A stretch of 5,106 nt of DNA, taken from JBBTDV01 sp038042605 (GTDB taxonomy: Bacteria > Bdellovibrionota > UBA1018). The stretch lies in contig CAYHPW010000093.1 of the NCBI GenBank assembly GCA_964358645.1, forward strand, positions 1 through 5,106, read 5' to 3'. The position numbers and the translations under genes were made by a program. This document shows positions 1-5,106 of the stretch, piece by piece (position 1 is the first letter of the stretch; the number at the start of each line of letters is the position of its first letter). The notes under the pieces were generated by a model that had not been told where the DNA came from, did no database searches, and saw nothing but the letters and a program-made list of their open reading frames with translations.

Positions 1-290
1 GCCCCATCCAACCGATTTTTCACAAAGCCACCGACCCGTGCAGCGACACAAGTAATGTCTAATCCGGCACCACCAATACCAACGGGACTTATGCAGGTGT
101 GCGAAAAACGCCTTCTTGTAAACTGATAAGCTCCCGTCGTTGTCTTAGTAACTTCCGATTGATTTCCGAGTAAGTAAGAAATTTCAAAATCCGCGCGAAA
201 ATGCTGATTACGGGACTTCTTTTTTTCAAGCTGCCCGGCTTCATTGGCGAACCACTCGGATAAACCGTATCTAACGGCCTTAACGAGCAA
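1..290 (-). CDS. Unrecognised protein, C-terminus cut off by the left window edge
   Basis: Read on the minus strand, one frame is open from about position 326 to the window edge. It gives a protein-like sequence containing GLSEWFANEAGQL, EISYLLGNQ and the glycine-rich stretch SPVGIGGAGLDITCVAARVG. About 97 residues are visible and no stop is reached, so the C-terminus lies outside the window. There is no ATG or GTG in frame. The only usual start is TTG at 290, with AAGAGG almost touching it, which is a poor spacing. An ATG at 330 on this strand begins MKEPLLP and then stops. Removing one T near 310 would join it smoothly to this frame, so the 5' end may be frameshifted. No family was recognised. 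The frame is called coding from its length and composition alone, and the start is uncertain. Confidence 0.45.
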   Translation of the reverse strand, partial: MLVKAVRYGLSEWFANEAGQLEKKKSRNQHFRADFEISYLLGNQSEVTKTTTGAYQFTRRRFSHTCISPVGIGGAGLDITCVAARVGGFVKNRLDG

Positions 291-328
291 ACCTCTTACA
301 AGGCGTTTACGGAAGCAGAGGCTCTTTC

Positions 329-619
329 ATGGGTTATCGGGATTACTATCAGGTAGTGCTTGGTGACCGTGAGATATTGCGAGACTTCATCGCCAAAGGT
401 GCAATTCCCTCCGATGCCATGGAGATTCATTCCGATGGCGAATTCGTGACCGGTCTTGCTCCCGATCATGGCTCAACAACAGAATTCTACAGTACCTTTG
501 CTGGCGGCAGAACTCTCACTGTAAAGCTTTACGGAGGCGTTGTGGTTCTAGCAGTATACTCTCCGAGCCGAGAAAACAGCCAATTACTGGCTAACTTCGT
601 CTTTCGTGACTGCAGATAA
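329..619 (+). CDS. Hypothetical small protein, 96 residues
   Basis: I do not recognise this family. The protein begins MGYRDYYQVVLGDREILRDF, which looks helical and charged, and then becomes rich in beta-prone, glycine-containing stretches (EFVTGLAPDHG, GRTLTVKLYGGVVVLAVYS). It has no signal peptide or membrane segment and looks soluble. The ATG at 329 has AGAGG seven bases upstream (317-321), a usable but modest ribosome binding site. The gene would be divergent from the left-edge gene with almost no space between them, so its promoter would lie inside that gene. This lowers confidence in one or other start. After the TAA at 617-619 the same frame continues for 29 readable codons (620-706), so the protein may once have been about 126 residues long. 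It converges on the abiE operon. Confidence 0.5.
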   Translation: MGYRDYYQVVLGDREILRDFIAKGAIPSDAMEIHSDGEFVTGLAPDHGSTTEFYSTFAGGRTLTVKLYGGVVVLAVYSPSRENSQLLANFVFRDCR

Positions 620-709
620 ATGCCAAGCAAGGAAGCTCTTGGGTTTCGGTGGTTGGCCGTATCCGAGGGCGACTTAGTGGACTACAACAAAATCAGAGAG
701 CAAGAATGA
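620..709 (+). other. Possible 29-codon ORF or severed C-terminus of the preceding gene
   Basis: Directly after the TAA at 617-619 comes ATG, in the same frame, and 29 codons reading MPSKEALGFRWLAVSEGDLV and onward to a TGA at 707-709. The composition is protein-like and it overlaps the end of the convergent abiEii gene by 17 bases. There is no separate ribosome binding site, so a stop mutation in a once longer gene is at least as likely as a true small ORF. No family was recognised. Confidence 0.25.
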
Positions 710-1622
710 CTTTAAGTCGTTCAACTGACTTCGTGTGATGAGCAGGACTCATTTTCTTGATGTTAGCAAGCTTCCATTGAATTGCTGGAAATTTTTCGAT
801 CCCGTCAATTCCCAACAGATCCCACTTAGGCAACCCAGATTTAATCGACACGAGATATTCCCGTTCAGGTCCAGTGAGGGAGTGATGGATAGAGGTGACC
901 AATCTTTCGCGGGTTTCTATCAAGGATTCGAGGGAAACGGGCTCAAACGTCATTCCTTCGAACTGAGTTTTATAAATCTCAGCAATGTCTTTTCGGGCAG
1001 GCTGAAGTAGCTGGCTCATAGTTTCGTCATGTCCTGACAGATACAGCACAAAACCTTTTCGAATCTCGTCTGTGAGCCCTTCATTTTCAAAAAAAACTTT
1101 TACATCATACAAATCTCGTGGATGTTGGCGATCAAGGGCTGCACAAATTTTTCCGCCATAGAGATCTGGGGCAGAGACCACTGCCATAGAAGCCGATGCA
1201 CCGAAATTCTTTGCAACCTGAGGAGAGACTCTACGTTTTTCAGTTGGGAAAAATGTGCCACGTAGAGTGAGATTTGGCTCAATGATGACTTGTGATTCTG
1301 CATTGCTAATGTAGAGCTTGGTTACGGTTTTCGTTCCTTTGATAAGCCCTTCTTGAATGGTTACTCGTGGGTTTATTTTTTGAAACCGCAGAGCAATTCG
1401 CTTTAAGGCTTCGCTGATGTTTTTTAAGGAGGTGGCTCGATCTTCAATGGGAAGATATGTAAGATCAATATCAACAGAGAGCCTTGGCATATCGCGTATG
1501 AAAAAGTTGATTGCTGTTCCACCTTTAAGGGCAAAGCACTCTTCGGCAGCAACTGAAGGGAGAACTTCAAGCATAAGGCCTGCTTGCTTGAAATAGGGAT
1601 GCTCTTTGAGTGATTTATTCAT
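693..1622 (-). CDS. abiEii: AbiEii-family nucleotidyltransferase toxin (type IV TA)
   Basis: This is the toxin of an AbiE system, a predicted cytoplasmic nucleotidyltransferase of the AbiEii/AbiGii (DUF1814, MenA-like) family. Members stop growth when not held in check, and related enzymes have been shown to add nucleotides to tRNA. The family signature is present in order. KGGTA at residues 33-37 is followed by SVDIDL at 49-54, which gives the metal-binding D51/D53 pair. K158 in YGGKICAALDRQHPRDLYDV (155-174) and the D164, R165, R169 and D170 residues match the C-terminal family motif. The 309-residue length is normal and no lesion is seen. The ATG overlaps the abiEi stop as ATGA and has GGAGG seven bases upstream (plus positions 1630-1634), so translation is probably coupled to the antitoxin. 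Family assignment is secure; the exact target is unknown. Confidence 0.92.
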   Translation of the reverse strand: MNKSLKEHPYFKQAGLMLEVLPSVAAEECFALKGGTAINFFIRDMPRLSVDIDLTYLPIEDRATSLKNISEALKRIALRFQKINPRVTIQEGLIKGTKTVTKLYISNAESQVIIEPNLTLRGTFFPTEKRRVSPQVAKNFGASASMAVVSAPDLYGGKICAALDRQHPRDLYDVKVFFENEGLTDEIRKGFVLYLSGHDETMSQLLQPARKDIAEIYKTQFEGMTFEPVSLESLIETRERLVTSIHHSLTGPEREYLVSIKSGLPKWDLLGIDGIEKFPAIQWKLANIKKMSPAHHTKSVERLKVILAL

Positions 1623-2410
1623 AGTCCTTCCTCCGTTTCAACTTTAGGGAGATTTGGAACAGAAATACCGTATTTTGAATCAAAGACGCCACCCTCAGCG
1701 ATAACCCGCTTACCTTTTCCTAGTGCAACCTTCAAAAGATTGAGTTCACTAAACCACTCTTGGTTTGTTTTTTCTGCCAAATGGAGGAAGAGCCTCTTCA
1801 CCTTGACAGATCCACAGTTTTCCAAGAGTTGTTGTACGAGATCAGGGCGTAGAGTCCGCAAACTTTCAAAAAGAAGACTGGCTTCATCATAACCTTGAGA
1901 CTGCGGAACTAGGTGCAACAGTTCAAATACTGCACGCTCACGCGAGGAGACTTGTATCGAGTAATTGCCGATGTCTTTTTGTGTGAGTCCTAGTTCTTGT
2001 GTTCTAGAAAAAAGTTGAGTTGCAGAAAAGTGGATGGCGGTTCCCCAATCATGCGCCTTAAACCATGAAGGAAGTTTCGATCGGTGGGCACCCAATAGAA
2101 AAACCGCTTTGGCTGGACCGGAAGAAACGAAATGAGTAATCCCATGGAGCTCGAGTGCAGTTTTTGCTGCCGCATGGATAGGAAGCTTTAAGTGATTTTG
2201 AATCGCATAGAGAGCTCCCTGCCAGTCAACCTGGTCTCCATCTCTGATATAGGCACCATGACCTACTCGCTTAATCCAAGCGCTGTGTTCATAGCCCTGA
2301 GCGAGTTGATGATAGATGCCCTGAGCCTCGAGCCAAGACGAAGCGGCCACCGTGCCCTGAGGCCAAACCTTAAGGACCTGGTTTATTTTAGTGCCTATTT
2401 CCCCACTCAT
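1619..2410 (-). CDS. abiEi: AbiEi-family antitoxin and autorepressor (type IV TA)
   Basis: This is the antitoxin partner of the downstream nucleotidyltransferase. In characterised AbiE systems AbiEi does not bind the toxin protein. It opposes its effect and represses its own promoter through an N-terminal winged helix. Here residues 1-70 match that N-terminal domain, with the helix-turn-helix and wing region around GTVAASSWLEAQ, SAWIKRVGHGAYIRDGDQVD and WQGALYAIQ. The following KTALELHGITHF at 83-94 begins the larger C-terminal AbiEi_3-like domain that runs to residue 263. The ATG at 2410 is preferred because the winged helix begins soon after it. An upstream TTG at 2446 would add 12 residues. 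Neither start has a good Shine-Dalgarno site. It is the first gene of the operon and ends within the abiEii start codon. A perfect inverted repeat just upstream is a likely operator. Confidence 0.88.
   Translation of the reverse strand: MSGEIGTKINQVLKVWPQGTVAASSWLEAQGIYHQLAQGYEHSAWIKRVGHGAYIRDGDQVDWQGALYAIQNHLKLPIHAAAKTALELHGITHFVSSGPAKAVFLLGAHRSKLPSWFKAHDWGTAIHFSATQLFSRTQELGLTQKDIGNYSIQVSSRERAVFELLHLVPQSQGYDEASLLFESLRTLRPDLVQQLLENCGSVKVKRLFLHLAEKTNQEWFSELNLLKVALGKGKRVIAEGGVFDSKYGISVPNLPKVETEEGL
1630..1634 (-). promoter_or_regulatory. Ribosome binding site of abiEii
   Basis: GGAGG on the minus strand lies seven bases before the ATG at 1622, inside the last codons of abiEi. It is the best ribosome binding site in the operon. 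With the ATGA overlap it supports the chosen toxin start and allows efficient toxin translation from the shared message. Confidence 0.7.
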
Positions 2411-2452
2411 AGTTGCTATTTTAACGTAAAAGCAAACCGTTTTCAAGTCATG

Positions 2453-2509
2453 GTTTATTTATACTCCTAATAAGCTATTAAATAATGCTTATTAGGAGTA
2501 TAAATAAAC
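2453..2509. repeat. Perfect 23-bp inverted repeat, likely abiE operator
   Basis: Arms 2453-2475 and 2487-2509 are exact reverse complements over 23 bases, with an 11-base A/T spacer (2476-2486). Each arm carries TATAAA on its own outward-facing strand: minus strand at 2458-2463 and plus strand at 2499-2504. Each also carries AGGAG beside it. The repeat ends 42 bases before the abiEi ATG, where a promoter and operator are expected. AbiEi proteins are known to bind inverted repeats in their own promoter, so operator function is the leading inference. A stem-loop in RNA is also possible. There is no adjacent run of T, so it does not look like a standard intrinsic terminator. Confidence 0.75.
2458..2463 (-). 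promoter_or_regulatory. Candidate -10 element for the abiE operon
   Basis: TATAAA on the minus strand, within the promoter-proximal arm of the inverted repeat, matches the bacterial -10 consensus at five of six bases. Transcription from it would give a leader of roughly 40 bases before the abiEi ATG. No convincing -35 hexamer sits 16-18 bases upstream, so this is tentative. Its place inside the repeat would let a bound repressor block RNA polymerase. Confidence 0.3.
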
Positions 2510-2544
2510 AATAAACTCTTGTGCTATCAATAACCTACAAGGAT

Positions 2545-2591
2545 CGGAGCAAACCGGCTCCGTGTACTTCCAAAAGGAGCACACGGAGCCG
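2545..2591. repeat. GC-rich hairpin with a competing alternative fold
   Basis: The main stem pairs 2555-2565 (CGGCTCCGTGT) with 2581-2591 (ACACGGAGCCG): 11 perfect base pairs, then one mismatch and a further four pairs around a CAAAA loop. The central GCTCCG at 2557-2562 can instead pair with an upstream CGGAGC at 2545-2550. The two folds exclude each other. It sits between the divergent abiE operon and the membrane-protein gene, and ends 38 bases before the ATG at 2630. No T-run follows on either strand, so a classical terminator is not supported. It could be a leader RNA switch or a remnant palindromic element. Confidence 0.55.
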
Positions 2592-2629
2592 TCGAGTAGC
2601 AAATCACTATTTATGCGTGTTTATCCGCA

Positions 2630-3055
2630 ATGCTATATTGTCAGCTAACTCTCGATCCAGAGGCTCAACTTGAAAGGTGGCGTCCCGTGCTGCGAATATT
2701 CCTCAAAATACTTTCAGTTTGTTACGCGATTGGCTTCCTGTTCCACATAGGTGACCTTCTCAACTTGCGATTGGATTTTTCAACGATGAGTCCAGGCTGG
2801 AAAGCCTGGGTGATTTACCTCACCCTATTTGATGCCATTGCCGCGATTGGGCTTTGGAAATGCGCTCGCTGGGGGATTGCTACGTTTCTTCTGGTCGCTC
2901 TTTCGCAACTTGTAGCCTAATTGGGATTTACTTCATTCTTTGGCGACCAGACCTTCCTCATCTGGTTCCACATAGTTACAGTTGCCAGTTATCTAGCCCT
3001 CAAAGCTCTGTTTCCGCAGGCAAAACCATTACTTGCAGATGATACTACTATTTGA
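2630..3055 (+). pseudogene. Small four-helix membrane protein broken by an in-frame TAA
   Basis: The frame starting at ATG 2630 encodes 96 residues and meets TAA at 2918-2920. The same frame then continues unbroken to TGA at 3053-3055, for 141 codons in all. Hydrophobic segments lie at about residues 22-45 (IFLKILSVCYAIGFLFHIGD), 60-76 (AWVIYLTLFDAIAAIGL) and 82-100, with a fourth near 109-127 (FLIWFHIVTVASYLALKAL). The TAA falls inside the third segment, between SQLVA and GFTSFFGD, exactly where a tyrosine or similar codon would restore it. One base change from TAT or TAC would explain this. The original was probably an inner-membrane protein of unknown role; I do not recognise the family. 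The upstream region holds the hairpins but no clear Shine-Dalgarno site. The hicA remnant follows in the same direction. Confidence 0.6.
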
Positions 3056-3067
3056 CATCATCATTCG

Positions 3068-3264
3068 GTGACAGCGACCGATAAGCTCAAAGAAAAGTTA
3101 CGTCGTGGTTCGCGGTCCTACGTGAGCTGGGCTACGCGCTGGCAAGACAGCGCGGTAGCCATGAACAATGGGTGAAGGGCGGAAAGACTTTTACTTTGGC
3201 CTGTCACGGAAAAGATGAGCCCCACTACATTTTGGACGCTCTACGGAAGTTAATGGAGGAATGA
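3068..3264 (+). pseudogene. hicA: Remnant of hicA mRNA-interferase toxin (frame change, no start codon)
   Basis: Just before hicB, frame 1 encodes VLRELGYALARQRGSHEQWV at 3115-3174, then GGKTFTLACHGKDEPHY and ILDALRKLMEE to a TGA at 3262-3264. This is the HicA double-stranded RNA-binding-like fold. The GSH motif with the family's catalytic histidine is kept. HicA cleaves mRNA and is neutralised by HicB. Upstream, this frame reaches a stop at 3082-3084 with no ATG, GTG or TTG before the conserved core. An N-terminal HicA-like start (GTG 3068, TATDKLKEKLRR) is readable in frame 2, so a loss of 3n+1 bases around 3100-3118 would explain the break; the linker also looks several residues too short. 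The stop overlaps the hicB start, the usual hicAB arrangement. Probably inactive, unless an unusual start or frameshift is used. Confidence 0.72.
3255..3260 (+). promoter_or_regulatory. Ribosome binding site of hicB
   Basis: GGAGGA lies within the last codons of the hicA remnant. It abuts the first ATG (3261) and is three bases from the second (3264). Spacing therefore favours 3264 as the true hicB start, giving 136 residues. Confidence 0.6.
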
Positions 3265-3674
3265 TGGCAAAGGTACGTTCAAAAAAAGTCGAAGTTCTGG
3301 AGTATCAGGTCAACATCGCCTACGACCCGCGTGACGGTATCTACGTTGCTCGCGTGCCTGAACTTGAGAATTGCCACACTCATGGAGTCTCCGCAGAAGA
3401 AGCTCTGGCAAACGCCAAGGAAGCCATTGAACTCTGGATTGAAACCGCCAAAGAGAAGCGGATTCCGATTCCTGAACCGACGAGCAGGAAAAAGTTCTCT
3501 GGCAAATTCGTTGTTCGCACCCCCGAAGAACTTCATGCATCGCTAGCCCAAGAAGCCATGCGACGCGGAAAGAGCATGAATGAGCTGGCAGTTGAACTGC
3601 TTAGCGAAGGGGTTGAAGAAAGCGGGATGATGGCCGTCGAGCCAAGATATGACAAGCTGTCGAGGGAACCGTGA
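3261..3674 (+). CDS. hicB: HicB-family antitoxin
   Basis: This is the antitoxin of a HicAB type II module. Such proteins mask the HicA active site and repress the hicAB promoter. Residues 14-75 form the HicB partial RNase H-like domain, seen as EYQVNIAYDPRDGIYVARVP, then ELENCHTHGVSAEEALANAKEA and the helix IELWIETAKEKRIPIPEP. Residues 82-119 look like a ribbon-helix-helix DNA-binding domain: strand KFVVRTP, helix EELHASLAQEAMRRG and helix SMNELAVELLSEGV. Length (137, or 136 from ATG 3264) is normal and the gene is intact. It follows the hicA remnant by a TGATG overlap and overlaps the next gene by GTGA. As its toxin partner appears broken, it may now be an orphan antitoxin or regulator that could still repress this cluster. 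Confidence 0.9.
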   Translation: MMAKVRSKKVEVLEYQVNIAYDPRDGIYVARVPELENCHTHGVSAEEALANAKEAIELWIETAKEKRIPIPEPTSRKKFSGKFVVRTPEELHASLAQEAMRRGKSMNELAVELLSEGVEESGMMAVEPRYDKLSREP

Positions 3675-4714
3675 CTATGCAACTCATCAAACCCCCTGCG
3701 CTCACGCCAGGAGCAACCATTGGAATCTTTACTCCGTCTTCGCCTGCCCATGTGAAATTCAGGGAGAAGTACCTGCATGGAATCGCCGTCCTGAAGAAGA
3801 TGGGATTTCAGGTTATCGAAGGGTCTCTCACTGCTAGCCAAAAATCAGAGGGATACCGCTCTGGTTCCCCGCAGGAACGTGCCGATGAGTTCATGGAGCT
3901 GATTCGGAACCCGCAAGTAACCTGCATGATTTCCACGATTGGAGGAATGAACTCCAACAGTATGATTCCCTTTTTGGATTTCGATGAAATCCGACGGAAT
4001 CCAAAAATCATTTGCGGCTACAGCGACGTTACGTCCCTTCACCTTTCAATCCTCGCTTACGCAGGATTGCGCACCTTCTATGGGCCAGCAGTTATGCCTT
4101 CGTTTGGTGAATGGCCTGACATACTGGAGGAAACGAAAGAGTCGTTCCTCGATGCTGTTCAAAAACATCGTTCAGGAACACGTCGGCTTACGCCGCCACC
4201 ACGGTGGAGCTACCACCTTCGTGCTTATGCATCAGGAGCATGGAAGACGGAGCCTCGCAAATTCGAAGAGAACCCAGGCTGGAAAGCCCTCAATCCAGGT
4301 GAGTCCAGTGCACCTATTGTCGTCGCAAACCTCAATACTTTGATGTCGTCTGCTGGCACCACTTATTTTCCGAAGCTCGAAGGCAAGATTCTCCTCATTG
4401 AAGAAATGAGTGCGCCCCTTTCATTGGAAGAAAGAAGCCTTCGTCATTTGGAACGCCTGGGCGTCTTCGACGTTATTACGGGCCTGATTATCGGCAAGCC
4501 AGAAGTATACAACGGAGAAGATGCGCCTTTTGGGTACGATGACCTCATCATGGAAATTGTCGGGCGAAACCGAAAGTACCCCATCGTAAGCAACTTCGAC
4601 TGCGGGCACACCAATCCAACCCTGACGATTGCAGAAATGACCCAAGTCTCACTTGCTGCAAAGACGGGGTATCAAACGTCGGTCACCATCAACGAACCAA
4701 TGGTCGATGGTTGA
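3671..4714 (+). CDS. S66-family serine peptidase, MccF/LD-carboxypeptidase type
   Basis: A 347-residue cytoplasmic peptidase of family S66. The family includes LD-carboxypeptidases that trim murein tetrapeptides and MccF enzymes that cut microcin C and related peptidyl-nucleotides to give self-immunity. The Ser-Glu-His triad is visible: S118 in CGYSDVTSLH (the nucleophile elbow), E244 in LLIEEMSAPL and H313 in DCGHTNP. These positions almost match the E. coli MccF triad (S118, E243, H311 from memory). An N-terminal TPGATIGIFTPSSP, STIGGMNSNSMIPFLDFDEI at 88-107 and the long insert near 170-210 also fit the MccF side of the family better than short LdcA. Start GTG 3671 overlaps hicB as GTGA; ATG 3677 is an alternative. 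GAGGG at 3662-3666 serves either. Intact; its substrate is not known, and no microcin synthesis gene is in the window. Confidence 0.88.
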   Translation: MTMQLIKPPALTPGATIGIFTPSSPAHVKFREKYLHGIAVLKKMGFQVIEGSLTASQKSEGYRSGSPQERADEFMELIRNPQVTCMISTIGGMNSNSMIPFLDFDEIRRNPKIICGYSDVTSLHLSILAYAGLRTFYGPAVMPSFGEWPDILEETKESFLDAVQKHRSGTRRLTPPPRWSYHLRAYASGAWKTEPRKFEENPGWKALNPGESSAPIVVANLNTLMSSAGTTYFPKLEGKILLIEEMSAPLSLEERSLRHLERLGVFDVITGLIIGKPEVYNGEDAPFGYDDLIMEIVGRNRKYPIVSNFDCGHTNPTLTIAEMTQVSLAAKTGYQTSVTINEPMVDG

Positions 4715-4795
4715 TGCATCTGAGCGAATGAACTCCGCCAACTGAGGCTTACGGAGCGATGTGATAGCGGTCACGCGGATACATCGTCGTCTGCC
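4715..4795. other. Convergent intergenic gap without a clear terminator
   Basis: Eighty-one bases separate the ends of two convergent genes. A short stem can be drawn between CTCCG (near 4732-4736) and CGGAG (near 4753-4757), but the loop is wide and no T-run follows. Nothing else was seen. Confidence 0.3.
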
Positions 4796-5106
4796 TCACG
4801 TTCGAATCTTGGGTAATGACCAATTTTCTTCGACGGCTCTCTCTAGCAAGGGAAGAATATTGGTCTCGTACTTCTCAAACTCATCAAGTTTGTCGATGGC
4901 TGAACACATGGCCCATTCAACACTATCGGCGCGTTGTCTAGTTGGCATCGTTTCCCATTCCTTTCTTCGGGGGAGCCTTTTCAACGACCTGCTCATTCCC
5001 CTCGTTACACCCCAAGCAAGATTGAGGATGGCTTGTTGATGATGCTGGGCAAGAGAATAGGAATTATAAAGCCCATACTGCAACGGATTTTGGGTTACGA
5101 AGCGCC
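4796..5106 (-). CDS. Unrecognised helical protein, N-terminus beyond the right window edge
   Basis: A minus-strand frame is open from the right edge to TGA at 4796-4798, giving 102 whole codons. A TTG at 5083 could serve as a start. However, the frame continues upstream as RFVTQNPLQYGL without a stop, so the gene most likely begins outside the window. The sequence is largely helical: SYSLAQHHQQAILNLAWGVT, a basic RSLKRLPRRKEW, then RADSVEWAMCSAIDKLDEFE and NILPLLERAVEENWSLPKIR. It has no signal peptide or membrane helix in the visible part. It converges on the S66 gene with 81 bases between the stops. I do not recognise the family and assign no function. Confidence 0.6.
   Translation of the reverse strand, partial: RFVTQNPLQYGLYNSYSLAQHHQQAILNLAWGVTRGMSRSLKRLPRRKEWETMPTRQRADSVEWAMCSAIDKLDEFEKYETNILPLLERAVEENWSLPKIRT

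Noticed and set aside
1..126. Plus-strand frame open from the left edge, ending MQVCEKRLLVN
   Set aside because: It is short and proline-rich, and lies antisense to the longer, more protein-like minus-strand frame. It is probably a shadow.
735..1010. Plus-strand ORF of 91 codons
   Set aside because: It lies wholly antisense to the well-supported abiEii gene and shows no family features.
2443..2451. Two-codon leader ORF (ATG ACT TGA) whose stop overlaps the TTG at 2446 on the minus strand
   Set aside because: AGGAG lies 12 bases upstream of its ATG, so reinitiation at TTG is conceivable, but this is easily chance in such a short stretch.
2192..2470. Plus-strand ORF of 92 codons
   Set aside because: It is antisense to the conserved winged-helix part of abiEi and runs into the inverted repeat.
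2545..2591. Intrinsic terminator or integron attC site
   Set aside because: No T-run follows the hairpin on either strand, and the conserved attC core boxes (GTTRRRY and its partner) are not present around it.
2854..3042. Plus-strand ORF of 62 codons
   Set aside because: It is out of frame with the membrane protein, whose hydrophobic pattern continues in the original frame past the TAA.
3533..3841. Minus-strand ORF of 102 codons, serine-rich
   Set aside because: It is antisense to the hicB C-terminus and the S66 N-terminus, both clearly coding.
1..5106. CRISPR array, tRNA, rRNA or insertion sequence
   Set aside because: No regularly spaced direct repeats, cloverleaf-forming segment, rRNA-like sequence or transposase frame was found.

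Overview
This window looks like an accessory (island- or plasmid-like) stretch of a bacterial genome. Base composition is moderate (roughly 45-50% GC by eye). Bacterial signs are Shine-Dalgarno sites, 4-bp stop/start overlaps and toxin-antitoxin families. I cannot name the genus. No rRNA, tRNA, CRISPR array, transposase or integrase is visible.

Layout from left to right. (1) A gene on the minus strand runs off the left edge (1 to about 290) and was not recognised. (2) A small unknown plus-strand ORF (329-619) is followed in the same frame by a further 29 readable codons. (3) A complete two-gene type IV toxin-antitoxin operon lies on the minus strand. Its antitoxin AbiEi (1619-2410) precedes and overlaps the nucleotidyltransferase toxin AbiEii (693-1622) by ATGA. 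(4) A 180-bp intergenic region just upstream of abiEi holds a perfect 23-bp inverted repeat (2453-2509) and a set of mutually exclusive GC-rich hairpins (2545-2591). (5) A plus-strand cluster follows: a four-helix membrane protein broken by an in-frame TAA (2630-3055), a hicA toxin remnant with a changed frame (3068-3264), an intact hicB antitoxin (3261-3674), and an S66-family peptidase resembling MccF/LdcA (3671-4714) that overlaps hicB by GTGA. (6) A second unrecognised minus-strand gene enters from the right edge (4796-5106).

The common theme is toxin and immunity modules: AbiE (type IV TA, phage abortive infection), HicAB (type II TA) and an S66 peptidase of the class that gives resistance to microcin C-type nucleotide-peptide antibiotics. 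Several genes carry single lesions while others beside them are whole. AbiE, hicB and the S66 gene look functional. The membrane gene and hicA look inactivated, and the two leftmost reading frames may also be interrupted. This fits a decaying accessory island, although sequence error cannot be excluded from one read of the window.
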